A model generated the notes under the pieces. The model was not told where the DNA came from. It saw only the letters and a program-made list of their open reading frames with translations, and searched no databases. Below, in pieces: positions 23,689 to 36,276 of a stretch of 64,000 nt of DNA. A program made the translations under genes and the position numbers. The stretch is taken from assembly GCA_030435675.1 (NCBI GenBank), contig CM059621.1, positions 13,082,001-13,146,000 on the forward strand, given 5' to 3'. How positions within the stretch are numbered: the stretch's first letter is position 1; every line of letters begins with the position of its first letter. The stretch comes from Steinernema hermaphroditum. Taxonomy: Eukaryota; Nematoda; Chromadorea; Rhabditida; Steinernematidae.

Positions 23689-24910
23689 CTACACCTTGCA
23701 AATCAACTTGTTTCCGTTGTCCACATCCGGCCTAAAGCATCCAGAACCCCTTTTCGTCAAGAGTCCACACAGCGCTTTTCTGATTTCCTCGTGTCGCAGC
23801 ATGTAGACGAACGTGTTCAGGAGACTCTTGTTGAGGGCCAGAAGATAAGACCACGTGTGGTATCTGCTGAAGTGGTCCGGGTCCACATACATCACAACAT
23901 CGGGGATAAGCATGCACACCAGGGCACTGGCGATGGACAGACCTAAACATGACCTCATCGGTTGCGTCTGGCGTAGTTTGTACCTATGGTCACCGTTATA
24001 CGGTTATAGCGTTGACTGTTGTGGTTCACTCTGAGCATCTAAAGAATCCGATTCACAAGATGCGCAAAGAAACAGTGTACCTGCTTGACCTTCCAGGCGA
24101 TCAAGATGTACAAAACGACGCTTATGCCGATGTTTCCCACTCTGAAGAGAAGAAGATAGTTCCATATGTGTGGGTTGAGAGTTTCCATCACGTAGCAGTA
24201 GATTCGGATCATTTCGTGCTGAGAGCGTTCGATGAGAGAAGTGGCGGCGACGCTGGCGAGAAGGAAAGCGGAGACGACTGGAATGGACGTATGTAGAAAT
24301 GGTTCGTGGAACATTGCTTTTACACAGAATGATGGATACTCGGAAAAGTCTGATCTTGAGAAGTTGGAGGTGTTTGATTGGATAGAACACGGCAAAGACT
24401 CTTTCGAAGGTCACGACGAGGGTCATGATGGAGGTCGCCTGGTATCCTGTGTAGAGCCCGATCACGTGAGGTTTGAAGAAGCATGTCGACTGAGGAAGGA
24501 GAGCTGAAATCGAAAAAGTCACCGATGAATCGGAAATGTCTCCCAATTCATGTCCAGGTTAAGTCAGCTCCCAGACCATCAGAATGGATCCCCCATAAAG
24601 GCTTAATTGAGGTATCCCTCCGTAATCGCTAGCTGATTGCTGACTTTTCTGGCTCAGTATCCTTTCCATCGCTTCACTTACCAGAGGTGTTATCGGCCAT
24701 TTCTCGAACGGAAATCCGATAGTACCCAGCGGAGAGGAAGCCAATCGCATTGAGAGTGTCGGCGATGCAGAGACCGCCGAGAAGGGTCAAACACTTCTGT
24801 TTCTTGAGACGGGAAGAAAAGTAAATGGTCAATATGACGGGAATGTTGAGCAGAAGCACAAAAGATCCCTCGACGGCATACAGAACGATCAGCGTTTCCT
24901 CCGACAGCAT
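23689..24910 (-). CDS. srsx-like 7TM chemoreceptor 3
   Basis: Begins MLSEETLIVLYAVEG at 24910, a few bases after a CTTTCCAG acceptor (possible SL site). Exon 1 is 24682-24910 with TM1 and TM2 (LLGGLCIADTLNAIGF). Exon 2 starts after a long intron with TCAG near 24506 and carries TM3 with TLVVTFERVFAVFYPIKH. The next exon has TM4 and TM5 (RIYCYVMETLNPHIWNY), a small exon carries intracellular loop 3, and the final exon has TM6 and TM7 (LALNKSLLNTFVYMLRHEEI). Splice phases agree throughout. Closest in pattern to chemoreceptor 2, with the same five-exon layout. Confidence 0.87.
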
Positions 24911-24999
24911 GTTTTCCTCTGGAAAGATGAATAAATAGAATTGAGGATGCACTTGTTTCCGTTGTTTTAAATTAAATATGAGAAGAGGCGCACTAATCC

Positions 25000-26118
25000 T
25001 GTTGACAAGAGATGTTTACAACCGAGAAACGTGAGAGCGACGACAGAGAGGCGCCAAAATGGCCCAATTTCGATATGCAGTCGCAGAACAGAAGAAGAGA
25101 GCGTATGCGAAATACGAAAACTGATGACAGATGCAATGAAAGCGGAGACGAGCAGGCGCAAACAAATAGAAAAAAAATCGGTATTTCGATGAGTTGGGAA
25201 GTTCGGAAGAACCACCAGGTTCGAATTTAGAGAACTCGTTCTGAAGATGATTGTGCTTTTTTTGCTTTTTTTTGAGAAAAAAATCGGCATGCAGAACCGA
25301 AAACAGAGAGTGTTTCCAAACTCTCGGACGATACTCCCTGATCGTTTGCGACCCCAAATGGAAACTTGACTTAAGCATCATCTCTAAAACTCTGAACCTA
25401 AGGCCATTCCTGCGAACGAAACATCAAGAAACATATATCGCGCTTTTCTTCCGAAAGCACACTGTTTTCAGTACGTGAACATCTCATGCAGGAACAATGA
25501 GCAAATTTCTCGAATTCACTCTAGTCCACGATAGCCACGTAGTAAACACGCCTGAAAAGAAATTATAGGTACGTCTGAGTCCCAAAAACAAGTTGTGGGA
25601 ACTGCACTAAAAAGAATTTGTGAAATGTTTTTCGCAGGGAGACGATTGGATGTTCTCTGTGGCAATGACAGGAAAGTCGGGAAGTGTTCCTCCTCTAAAA
25701 AGGAAGTAAAAACCAGTGTGTTGCGGAAAATGTGTGCCAAACTTTGTCCCGATACCACACTTTAAAGAACGCCAAGTATCATCAGGTTCGGTACTACAAA
25801 ATTGATTGATCATTGAGTGTCCGGAGGTGCTTTAATGTATTCAAATACGAAAGGGTAAAGCTTACTTAAAATTTTGTTGCGGAGCTGCGAACAACGGACG
25901 ACTGCATGTATTTAGCGCTCACATGTAGCAAATATACATATTAGACAAAAGGTTAAATGATTTTGTGAATGGACGTTGCCAAAAAAAGCTAAATTCGCGT
26001 TACGACAATGGACGTTCTTTGGGGTCATGACGACTACATTCGCTGAATTAGGATGTTTTTGTGGTACGTTGATGTGACGTTGGCCGATTTAAATAAACAA
26101 ATCAGTTGAATCTTAGAT
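25000..26118. other. intergenic, nothing recognised
   Basis: Upstream of chemoreceptor 3. AT-rich, short frames on both strands without splice logic or family resemblance. Promoter elements for the receptor must lie near the right of 24910, but I see no recognisable motif. Confidence 0.4.
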
Positions 26119-26119
26119 A

Positions 26120-26465
26120 CAGGGTGCGGCATAAATACTGTTACACATTTCAAAACTGCACTTTTTGGGGAATTTTTACCTACTTTGACATGTTTTTCGT
26201 ACGTTAATCGTATTCTTCGCGTTATTTTAGTTCTGTAATGATACTTACTCTGATATTTTCTGCTATTCTCTAGGAAGAAAATGGTATCTATGGAAGACCG
26301 TTCGGCCATCGTTGCAATGCACAAGCGTGGATCCTCAATTTCGGCCATCTCAAAGGCGTTCAAACTTCCTGCTCTTTCGAATGGTATAAATGACGTTAAG
26401 TTTTATCATGTTATTTGAAAAGATTTAGCTGTTTTTTCTTGTAACAGTATTTATGCCGCACCCTG
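26120..26465 (+). mobile_element. Tc1/mariner deletion derivative retaining transposase start
   Basis: 346 bp, TA-flanked, ends CAGGGTGCGGCATAAATACT and its complement (about 26 bp inverted repeats). Inside, from 26281, is a short frame MVSMEDRSAIVAMHKRGSSI followed by SAISKAFKLP, which looks like the N-terminal helix-turn-helix of a Tc1/mariner transposase. The catalytic part is missing. Sequence beyond this to 27250 contains only a scrap of the dispersed repeat at 27000-27120. Confidence 0.8.
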
Positions 26466-27254
26466 TATTGTGAAAAAAATATTGTCGCAAACCTACGTCT
26501 CAAACTACGGAGAACAGAAGAAAGGTGAACCTTCGAGTTTTTCCAAATCGAAAACAAATTAATTTTTTTCATTTCAAGGAACTTATTATTGCAGTTCACA
26601 ATAATTTATAATAATCTTATGGACAACAAATACTTTCTTTGTTCTTCTTCTATGTAGTCGGAGGCTTTCACTGTTTGTGCAAACCATGTGAGGGTCCAAG
26701 GACAACTGTCGTTATAGGTGAGATCCAAATCTTTGACCTTCCCGATCTTCTTGATAACTTCAAACATAATTTTCATATACTATTTGCTAAGAAAGGGTCA
26801 AACAAATAAAAGATGGTTCTTTGGTCTCCTAACTCTCCAGCAAGCTTTAACTCTGTATGCATGAACAATATACTCGTGTGAAACTTCCCTATAAGTGGAA
26901 AAAGAAACGAAGTAGTGAAGGCTCTTGTCAATACGATTTTTTTGCCAATACGGGTAACAGATTTTTCTATACTTCAGATTTGTCGGCACTGGTCTAATCT
27001 GCACACGCTGATGGGATCGTTGATTGCTTTGCTCGTCTCCAGCCGAAGCCAGAAGAAGATCAACGAAGATGCTTCTTGTGCATGTATGAGACTTACCACT
27101 AGGCGCAAGCCTTTTGATACAAGCAAATCAACTCGTGAGACTCGGTATAATCCAATAATTTCTTATCACCATCACAAACCACAAGGATACATTTGCTTGA
27201 TATGCACTATTATATAACATACACAGCATGGGCATGGCATCTTTCAATCTATAA

Positions 27255-28476
27255 CTATGGGCTCGGAGCCACCGAATATTTCACTGTGTTTCTCTGCACG
27301 TCCTTCATCGTACTTCTCGGGTCGGCAGAGACTTGGAAAACCCGAGAAGTGCCCTGCACAGCAGAGCTGGTCTCCCACTTGGTGGCCGGCAAGTGGAGGA
27401 TTCTCAAGGTGCAGTAGATGAGCGCCCTTCTGAGTTCCCTTTGGCGCAGAGTGTAGATGAAGACGTTGAGGAGACACTTGTTCAGCCCGATCAAGTAGAA
27501 GAAGATGTGGTAGCGGGAGAGGCCGAAAATGTCGAAGACCATGAGGATGTCGGGGATCACAAGAAGGATCAGAGCGGCGCAGGAAGTGAATGCGATGGTT
27601 ACGGTAAGGCGAAGGAGTTTCTTGTTTTGCTGCTTGGCCTGGGGGTCGTTGATGTCCGATTTGAGCATCTAGAAGAGAGGTCTATGCAATCAACTGATGG
27701 GAAAGATCCTCACCTTGTTCATTTTGAATGCGATCGGGAAATACAATAGGACACTGCTCGAAATGCAGACGATTCTCAAGCCTATAATGTATCCCCACAC
27801 GGGCCGAATGAACGTTTTGGCGATGTAGCACTGAGCCGATACTATTGAGTAGGCGGAAGGAGAATTTGCCTGGATGGGCCACACTACCAGCCACGTGAGC
27901 ACGGACCAAGCGGCGACGCCTGAAGACCTGGATAGAAGGGGGAGGGGGATCAACTGTACCTGCGATGACGGAAAAGCGGTTGGCGCGGGAGAATCGCATC
28001 TGACGACTCGGGTAGAAGACGGCGGCGAAGCGATCGAGAGAGACGACAAGGGTCATGATGGCGGTGAACTGGTAGCCGACAAAGAAGAGGATCACAAAGG
28101 AGGTGTAGAAGCAGTTGATTTGGTAGGTGACCGATTCATCTGGAAGAATGGATAGCATTATGCTTCGACCAGTCTTTCAATAAGAGCATCCAGAATTGAG
28201 TAAAGAGACCAACCTGTCCCAATCGCGTACATATGGGTCCTGATGATCCCAGCAAAGATATATCCAAAGGCGTCCACCGTATCTGCGAGGCAAAGACCGC
28301 CAATGAACATCAGTTCCTTGGTCTTGTTCAAAGTCGGTGAGAAGAATATCACGCACACCACCGGGATGTTCACCATCACCACGATGAAGCCTAAAATTTG
28401 TTTTTCTTTTCTAGAACCGAGCAAAACGCCGACCTTCGATGAAGAACAGCAGCATCTCCATTTCGCCCCAGTCCAT
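27255..28476 (-). CDS. srsx-like 7TM chemoreceptor 4
   Basis: Five exons (28434-28476, 28214-28390, 27960-28139, 27714-27919, 27255-27668), phases consistent. Start MDWGEMEMLLFFIEG; TM2 FIGGLCLADTVDAFGYIFAG; TM3 MTLVVSLDRFAAVFYP; TM5 region SIVSAQCYIAKTFIRPVWGY; TM6 and TM7 in one exon, ending YLIGLNKCLLNVFIYTLRQR. Unlike receptors 1-3 there is no intron in the TM6 segment. The C-terminal tail of about 55 residues is longer and Ser/Thr-rich. Receptor role inferred from family. Confidence 0.87.
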
Positions 28477-28499
28477 ATCAGAAGTCAGAGACGAGTCGA

Positions 28500-31400
28500 G
28501 GGCGACGATCTGGAAAAATGGAAACAATGCCGCTGTCGGGGTGGAAAACGCGGGACATTCGAGAAACGAGACGGCTTCGTGGGAAGGAGCGATGGGAGTT
28601 GAGGCATGAGAGAGACGTCAGTGAAGACAATTAGTCAGAGGTAATTGTTTTGAGCGGACAAAATGCCACGGAGAGAAGACGCCGATTAGGGATGCCATGT
28701 GGAAAATGCGTACTTCTATACCGTCATAAGATTGGTACTTTGCATGGAACGGCACTGAAGTGATGCTAAATGGATGAGAGGGCGTTTCCAAAATTAACTT
28801 TGGATAAATAAATGATGTATTTCCCGATTGGGAAACGAAAAGCACTAAGAAGGAACAAGGACAAAACTCACTTCCTGAGCCACCAAAAGTTTCATTCTTT
28901 GCGCACAAAATGGGTCTTTTATAGCGCTGATGGGTCTCATTGAAATCTGAAAAGAACTCCGAAAACAATGGGTTGAATGGAGATGAATTGTATCTCTCAG
29001 CTAATCGCCTAATCCCTCAAAAAAATAGACTTTGGACGATTACAAAAGCTCTGGAATTCGTACTTTGATGCCGTAGAGACGGAAGAGAGTCCAGGAATGA
29101 GGGATGTATAAATCCACTTGCAGAGTGTTCATTTTCTCGGTGGTTATAAGATAGCGAGAACCTACACTGAGCAAAGAAGAAAAGACTAAACATATTAAGT
29201 ACAGATCATACGAGATAATTCCGAGTCAGACGTAACTTTCAGTTCAGCGCCGATATCAGGAATAACAAGTGAATTTCATAAAATGGATATGATCCGTCTA
29301 AGGGAACCTGCAAGGCCGCTCAAATGTGTACTCGAAGAGCATCTAGTCTGCGGTGAACATGGAAATGTGATGAACACTTTGAAAAAAGGTTTGACTGAAG
29401 ATCTTTGTGACAGAACCATCTGAAGAACAGAAGAGGATAACGTTCAAAGTCGTTGTGAGCGGCACAAACAAATGAAATCGACTGGTGAAATTATGGAAAA
29501 CCATTTATCTTTGTTTACATCGAATCGAACATCACCTGGAGTAGTTGTTTATCTAGTCAATTTCAGATTTCTATAGATAGAAAAACCTTTCCGAAAAACG
29601 AATTACGAACTTTTCAATGCTTGCGTATACCTAAGGGCGACAGCTGAAATGCCACATTAGATCATGAAGACATCCGAACTTGTTTATAGAATCTGAAGGT
29701 AGTTCCTTGATGATGGAGGAAGTACGCAACTTTAACTTCAACTTCAACTACGCAACTCAACTTCATGTGCGGCAACATGACTGGATAGGTCTAGTACGAA
29801 TATGCAATCAAATGAGAAAACCGAAAAATCATGCATTTGAACGTTCCTGTGAACAAATGCAGTTTCATGCTAAGAAGGCGCCAAAAATTGACGGATTGTT
29901 TGTAGGGCTCACGTTACGGAGACCGTAGAATTTTGGAAATAAAATGGTGAAGGAGAGCATAAAGTGGGCAGGTGCACGTGACTGGGATCTTTGAATTAAT
30001 CTCTCAGCTTTTCTGTTCATTTTAAATCACCGATCAAACCACAATTATTTGGACATGTCTCGAAATTGAGCAAAAATCAGAATAGATAACAAATATTACT
30101 TAAAGTTAGTGGAAGTTAGATGAATATGTGGCAGAGCACTCCATATAGACGATAGAATGCACTAAGGAACAATGCACTAACAGAAAAACATAACGGGTGA
30201 ATGAGTTTAATATTCATACCAGGTGAGTCCAGCGCTGTTAATCAATTGAATTGGATTGGTGTTCGAATTTTATGGAATAAAAGACGGAAAACAAGTGGCT
30301 CTGTTTTGGGGGCTCTCTGAAAACATGACCTGTTAACAGGACGCTTTAAGACTTTTAGAATGCCCAAGTATTTTCAGGAGATGGAGTTTGTTAAAACGCT
30401 CATGTTTGTAGGAGCTGTGAAGGGAAACACATCGAAATGCGCGACAAGTGACAAGCAAGTGGGGCTCTGTTGAGGGACCCTTGCGTTTTCCCTAAAAGTA
30501 CGATAAGGAAATAAGAGAATACAGCGATTTATCGGATACAAATGTGTGTTGACAACCTAAAGGCGTTCAGAAAGCGTTCGCAGTGCTCGAACTCTTGAGT
30601 GTATTTGGCGATATTTCAACAATAAAGTTCAGTAAAACAAGTCATCAATAAGTGAGTTTGCCTCCTCTATCCGCTAAGGTTCCAACAGCCCTATGGGCGG
30701 CAACATTGAAGCAAAAATGGCCCAGAAAATGTTAACACATACGGCTTGACGGCTTTTCGGATAGAGTTATGAAGTTAACTGGTCGCTTCGCAAAATTTGT
30801 TGGGCTTTTTCTGCAAACTTTCTGCTAAAGTGCCTTCGCCATGGACTGATCAGCTCTAGAATTCGGAACTTCAACCAAACTGAAAGGCTCTAAAACGACC
30901 GTATTGTGGAGTAAATAGCATCAAATCACAGTAATAACGGACTATCTGAGCATTACATATAAAGAAGTAATATAAAATGCGACCTTTGCCGGCTCCAAAT
31001 GTAATGGACTCCTTAGTTGTACCATAGCCGCCATTACCTACTTTGCCACACCCATATTTTACCAGACGTCCTTAACTTTTCGCTGGTTTTTAAATGAACC
31101 GTCAGTACAAAAAATTGACGCAGAACCGCTACTTCCAGCGCGATACAATGCTTTGATTCAGCTGAGCAAACAATACATTATTCAGCTGCTGAAGACCGCT
31201 GAAATCCAAGTTGTTATGGCGGTATACTGACTCATAAAAACCATCAGATTCATGACATACTTTACAAAACAACTCATTTATGTATGCGCTCAGACGTACA
31301 AACGAACTAATTGTACCTGACATTGCGCATTTCGATAAGACGGAAACGTAAGTGGCATGTAAATAACCGATCACTACGATTTTATTAAGAAAGAGATACA

Positions 31401-32820
31401 ATCTGGACTCGGCATGAGAATTAAGAAATACCAAAAGCCAGAACAGAGCAGAGCAGAAGTTCGCAGTATATATGTGTGTAGCCGCCGCACACAGCGGTGA
31501 ATACTTATCGGATCCAATCCAATCGAATTTGTTCTTTAAAGGTTAATCGAGTAATGCTCTAATCTGGGCGCTTATCCAGTTTAATTTTCTAAGGATTCAT
31601 TCAAAGGCGTGGTAGAAATTGACGAGACCTTAATCGTACGGTAGTCTTTCAATGATCTTTCAGCCTTGCTATCACTTAAGATCCAGAACAACACAAAAGC
31701 ACAAAAAAGGACTCAAAGAAAAGGAGAACTATTATAATTATTTAAATGACAATTTGCTTTGATGTTAGAGGGACCAGGTCGAAGCGAAACCGGGATCAAG
31801 AAGCGCAGTGGTTATAAATCACTGGAATCTTAACGATAAGAGGCAAGCGCTGCGTCTCTGTAGCTCCCAGCGGCACCTCTCGGGCCATCTCCCTTCATCG
31901 GGATCGCTGTGTCCATCTAAAGGACATATTTCGCTCAAAAAGGTAAAATTCTTGTAAACTAGATTTTCAAGAAAGCGATTTCGGAATTTTTTAAAAACTT
32001 CTTTACATCAAATGGGACCTGAGCAGATGTTGAATTGAGGAATTGGTGATTCAAAAATGGGCCCTCATTTTGTATAGGGTATCTATCGATATCTATCGCA
32101 GTTGCAGGAAGAGAGAACAACTGGTAGAAGTTCGCGAAAGCAGCGGTCTCGCTGGTGACGCCTGAAGTCCTTATTTGCTTTTGACCACTTAGAGAGGGAG
32201 GAATGAAAGATCATCGTAATCGGCTGTGAAGTCTTAAGTGACCGAAGCGGGTCTTACGATTCACCCAACGCTTTGCACAGTACATACATTCTTCCAAATT
32301 CTTCAAACATAAAGGGGCCTTTTTTTCATAAAGCGGCACCCTGGTCGTACAAACTTAACTACAACTGAAGAACTCTTTTCGGGAAAAGCTAAAGAATTAC
32401 ATATGTACGATTCCGGATCCTATCGCAGAGAAGGTCGAAACGCGGCCAGGTGCCGTGGAGAAGTAATTGCACCATCATAAATAAATCAATTATGGATATC
32501 TTGACGAATTCCGTGGAATAGGTCTATTTGTGTTTTGGTGCTAAATTCAATGGATTCTAAACTGTGGAAATCAAACTGACTCTAAGTTTGTAGGTAAATG
32601 AATATTGGTTACTGCAAGAGATCTCTCAAATTGAGAAATGCTGCAGCTGAATAAGTAAATAAATATTTTATCTACACGTGCTCTAGCAAGATCAAAGAGA
32701 TCAACTTCAAGTGTTGACCACTTCTTCTCTACTATTACCAGAAGATTTCAAGATTTTCCGGAGAAATGAACTCCATGTCACCCATGCTTATCTCCGACAA
32801 CACAAAACAACTTCTTTCTA
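28500..32820. other. 4.3-kb stretch without recognised genes
   Basis: The longest gene-free stretch of the window. Frames are short and AT-biased; a minus-strand frame at 31129-31434 has no recognisable features. No inverted terminal repeats or tRNA-like boxes were noticed. It may contain distal regulatory DNA or old, unrecognisable repeats. Confidence 0.4.
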
Positions 32821-32826
32821 TTCACT

Positions 32827-33801
32827 TTACATCTGCGACGCAGGGATCTCACAGAGAGTCTGCGCCGTATACGAGCAAGGCATGTTGAACCAGTTGACGA
32901 GGTCGTCCTGTACGCACCGTCCAGTTTCGTGAGTAGGCGCCATGTTGGCGTCCCAGTTGGTGTAGTTGAAGGCCGACCCGTCGGACCAGACAGGCTGGTC
33001 GCTCATGCTGATGGTCGCTCCGATCCAGAACTGATCGATACCGACGGACTCGGCCAGCATCTGGATGTTGTACTCGTCGTTCTTGCTGTGGATCGACGCC
33101 AAGTGGCCCTTCATCGCCTGGCAGTTCTTCTCGGCGGTCGCCCAGTCCACCAACGCATTGCCGAACTTGTAGCAGAAGTTGTCCCAACATTTGGGTGGAT
33201 TCGTGGGGATAGTGGGCGCTAGACGAAGAGATCAAGAAGGTGGAGGAGGGCCACTTACGAGTGAACTTGTACTCACAAACGACGTTTCTCTGCTCGTCGC
33301 AGCTGGCCGCTCTCCACGTCTCCGTAACGGGGTCGCCCTGGAGGCAGTTCCTCCCTGCGATGTTGGAAGGCTCTCCGGCGGCCCAGGCGGTGTAGTCGAA
33401 GCGCTTTCCATCAACCCAGGTCCATGTTCCGTTGTTGTGGGTATCTTGGCCACCCAGCCACAGAGGATCCAACCCAAAGCCTAAAGAGGGGGAATAGAAA
33501 CTAAAAGGGTTGCCTCTTTTATTTCCCATATTTCACCTCTTATTGTACTAGAGAAGCATTCCCTCTTAGCGCCAGCAAATTACCTACTTCCTAGAGCGAA
33601 ATTATCTCCCATCTCGTGGATAGAAGCCATCTGACCGCCACTCTTCACGCATGCTTTCTTGGCAGCTTCGAAATCTCCCTTGAAACCCTTGATCCAATCA
33701 AAGCACTGGAGGCCAGAGTCGGCCAGGTAGCCGTCGTTGGGACAGAACTGCTGTGCCACCAAGGGCGAAAACAAGAAGCTGACGAGAAGGAATGATCGCA
33801 T
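32827..33801 (-). CDS. secreted protein with two C-type lectin domains
   Basis: Three exons (33588-33801, 33259-33480, 32827-33218), phase 1 introns, 275 residues. Signal peptide MRSFLLVSFLFSPLVA, then CTLD 1 (FDWIKGFKGDFEAAKKACVK, WLGGQD, WTWVDGKRFDYTAWAAGEPS, ending NVVCEY) and CTLD 2 (CWDNFCYKFGNALVDWATAE, FWIGAT, ending TLCEI). Paired cysteines of the fold are present. The carbohydrate/calcium motifs are not canonical: EPS replaces EPN in domain 1 and the WND position reads WRA; domain 2 lacks EPN and has WFN. So sugar binding, if any, is atypical. Nematode proteins of this design are commonly secreted immune or surface effectors; that role is inference. Confidence 0.9.
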
Positions 33802-34028
33802 TGGGAAGGTGAGTGCAGAAACGTTCCCAAGTTTCGCTTTTATGCATTCTCAGTGCAGCTTGCTATCAAAGGTGACCGCCACAAACCTTATCGGAGGTTT
33901 GCACATTGGCGCACATGGTTTTTGGTGCGCCATCGAGTGAAATTTTTGAGAGTTCTTGAAGATCACACATCCATAGAATCTTTTGGGGGTGATTCATGGG
34001 GAAATTTAAAGAATACTGATCAACCTAC

Positions 34029-34242
34029 TGGATAGATCCGAATTACTGTCGTCCTGGTGGAAAGACGCCATCTGACCGCCACTCTTCACGCATGCCTTCT
34101 TGGCACTTTCGAAATCTCCCTTGAAGCCCTTGATCCAGTTGAAGCATTCGTAGCCCGAATCCTGGAGGACCCCACCGTTCGGACAGAAATTTTGGGCATG
34201 ACTGCACAGAAAGCAAAGGCTAATGGCAATAAATAGCCTCAT
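34029..34242 (-). CDS. duplicated first exon of the lectin gene (truncated paralogue or alternative exon 1)
   Basis: MRLFIAISLCFLCSHAQ signal peptide followed by CPNGGVLQDSGYECFNWIKG and FKGDFESAKKACVKSGGQMA, nearly identical to exon 1 of the gene at 32827-33801. It ends at the same GTAGGT donor in the same phase (one base left over). No further lectin exon exists between it and the downstream gene, so it is either a truncated copy or an alternative first exon that can splice to 33480. Confidence 0.8.
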
Positions 34243-34410
34243 CTTCGAATACACTTTGGCGACAAACGAGGCAAGTAGCGCTTATATGGATGCGTTTATG
34301 GATCGTAAACCTATTAAACTTTATCGCATACTTTGCAGATCTGCGTCACAAACGGTTTTTGGTGTGCTTGTGGTTACAACTGACCTAGGTAAAATCAAAT
34401 TAAAAGCAAA

Positions 34411-35221
34411 TGACCGTTTGTGATCGCCTAACTTAGAACAGAGTTTAGGAGCATTCTGGCACTTCCAAGTTTGTGTCCTAGGAGCGCCTGTCGAAGCGAT
34501 TATCGAGCACATGATAGCATGGAGAACATCTAACGACCACGTGCTCACTGCAGCTTGCAGCACTTTTATGCCCGATAACGATTCGTGACCGAGGAGACAT
34601 CAATCAGTGCATGTTTCTAATCAAGCGGTCTTAGAGAGACCGAGAATCTCCACTCTGAATCTCTGAAGTGCATAAAAGGCCTTAGCAAGCATGTAGCCGT
34701 TTATATGCGACAACTCATGTTGCTACTATGCCTCCGAATCGGCGAATCTTAAAAGTGCTTTAGAATCACGATGACAATGAATCAGTTGCGAAGAAAGGCT
34801 ATCGCTGTTACCAGGCTACCGTTCTGGAACTGTCATCCTTGGCCGAGAATAATAAACGGTGAAACCTACAGGAAACTGAAAAATAAGGAGGTCCTATACT
34901 TTTGAACATCACTGAATATCTTGAGGGCAAAGGCTGTTGAAAGTAAAAATGCTTTAGTTCTGTCAAGAGCAGTCACTCTCATCTTTACATTACAAAAGTA
35001 GGGAAGTCGGGACAAAGTTTCTATAACACAACTCAAAATTTTGGCATGCGTGGCCGAATGGTAGTGCTCTGAATTGGCGCTCAGAGTAGTCGGGTTCGAT
35101 GCCGCCCCGGAGAGAATTGAAAAGTGGGTCCCGGAGACCCAAACTGGGTCCCGGGGACCCACTTTTTTGACCGTTTGTGATCGCCTAACCTAGAACATAG
35201 TTCAGGAGCATTACTGGCACT
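34411..35221. repeat. 54-bp direct repeat pair flanking a tRNA-like unit
   Basis: TGACCGTTTGTGATCGCCTA at 34411 and again at 35168, each followed by about 34 further closely matching bases (AACCTAGAACATAGTTCAGG-type). The second copy begins immediately after the T-run of the tRNA-like/hairpin unit and leads into the dispersed repeat at 35.2 kb. Confidence 0.7.
35044..35168 (+). ncRNA. candidate Pol III unit: tRNA-like head, hairpin, T6 stop
   Basis: A-box TGGCCGAATGG (35051-35061) and B-box GGTTCGATGCC (35093-35103) both match consensus exactly at normal tRNA spacing. Then comes a near-perfect palindrome (AAAGTGGGTCCCGGAGACCC facing GGGTCCCGGGGACCCACTTT) and TTTTTT at 35163-35168, a Pol III terminator. 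Acceptor and T stems do not pair, so it is not a tRNA. It may be a SINE head or an independent small RNA. Confidence 0.5.
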
Positions 35222-35640
35222 GGCACGCTTCACGAGGCATCTGGGAATCGGCGAAACTCCGGAAATGGCGGCCGAACTTCTTCTTCTCGGGGCGTTTGAG
35301 GAGGCTTCAGCGTCAGAGGAGGCTTCTGAGCTCGCATCTGCTACGGAGAGATGAGTCCGTGGTTCGGGGGTTGCGTCTTCCTCAGTATTGGTGTCCTCAG
35401 AGCGTCGGTGACCTTCGGGATGACATCTCACGCAGCGTCGGGCGTCGGATTTCTGGCGTCGGACATCTTGTTGTCTGCGGTGGTGGGACTACGGCTTCCG
35501 GGTGTCCCAATTCCCTCTGGAAGCCGGAACACTCACAACTGCCACAGGGTTTGCTGTCTGACCAACCCGACGCTCAGAGAGCGACCGGAGGGACCGACCG
35601 CTCGCCACCGCGACACGAGTGAGCATCACAAAACTGCCAG
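35200..35640 (+). repeat. GC-rich dispersed repeat, copy
   Basis: Includes CATCTGGGAATCGGCGAAAC, GGCGTTTGAGGAGGCTTCAG, AGATGAGTCCGTGGTTCGGG and TGGGACTACGGCTTCCGGGT. The reverse complement of the same order is found at 55.40-55.83 kb with high similarity, so these two are recent copies. The end block AGAGCGACCGGAGGGACCGA matches the start block of the other copies. Confidence 0.75.
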
Positions 35641-36276
35641 CTACCTTAAATAGCTCCGTCTTTCAGAATTCGAGTAGGAAGCACTTCGGAGTGGACGACA
35701 CGATCAGACTTCGAAACAGACATGCCAATCTTTGGACAGTCTGGTACCGACAATAACACGTTCCAAACAGGAAGTAAACTTGAAGCAGATGACGGGGCCA
35801 ATTTGCGCCATGTTGCCGACAGAAGCAGTCAGATGAATTCCGCCCCTTTGAGAATGATAAACAGCACTGAGAAAGCTGAGCACGATGAAGGTGATCTTTC
35901 TCTTCAGTATTGAGCATTGTCGACGGTTGACAAATTCCAAAGGCTCTTTTAAACATTTCTTAAGTCAAGGGAATTCTAAACAAACAAGTATAGGTCCAAG
36001 CTGCCTCGATTCGACTGGACACCGAGTTGACTACTGGGTACTTTATAAACTCGAAACGCACGGCAGGGCCCGGACATCGTCAATACCGTAATCCCGCGCG
36101 CGCTTCTCAGGGTGATCGTCGCGGGGCCGTTCTCGCGCCGCCTACTGTATCTTCCACTGCGTTTCAGCGCAGTTCTCGCGTTTTCTTTCGCATTTTTTGA
36201 ATTAAATAGAGATGTGTACTTAGCTCAAATCTGTTCTTGGAGTAATTCATTGATCCAAAATATCAAGATAAACAAA

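Noticed and set aside
35296..35653. Long open frames within the GC-rich repeat (also at 55363-55746 on the other strand)
   Set aside because: They coincide with a dispersed repeat, differ in frame between copies, and carry no domain; openness reflects GC content.
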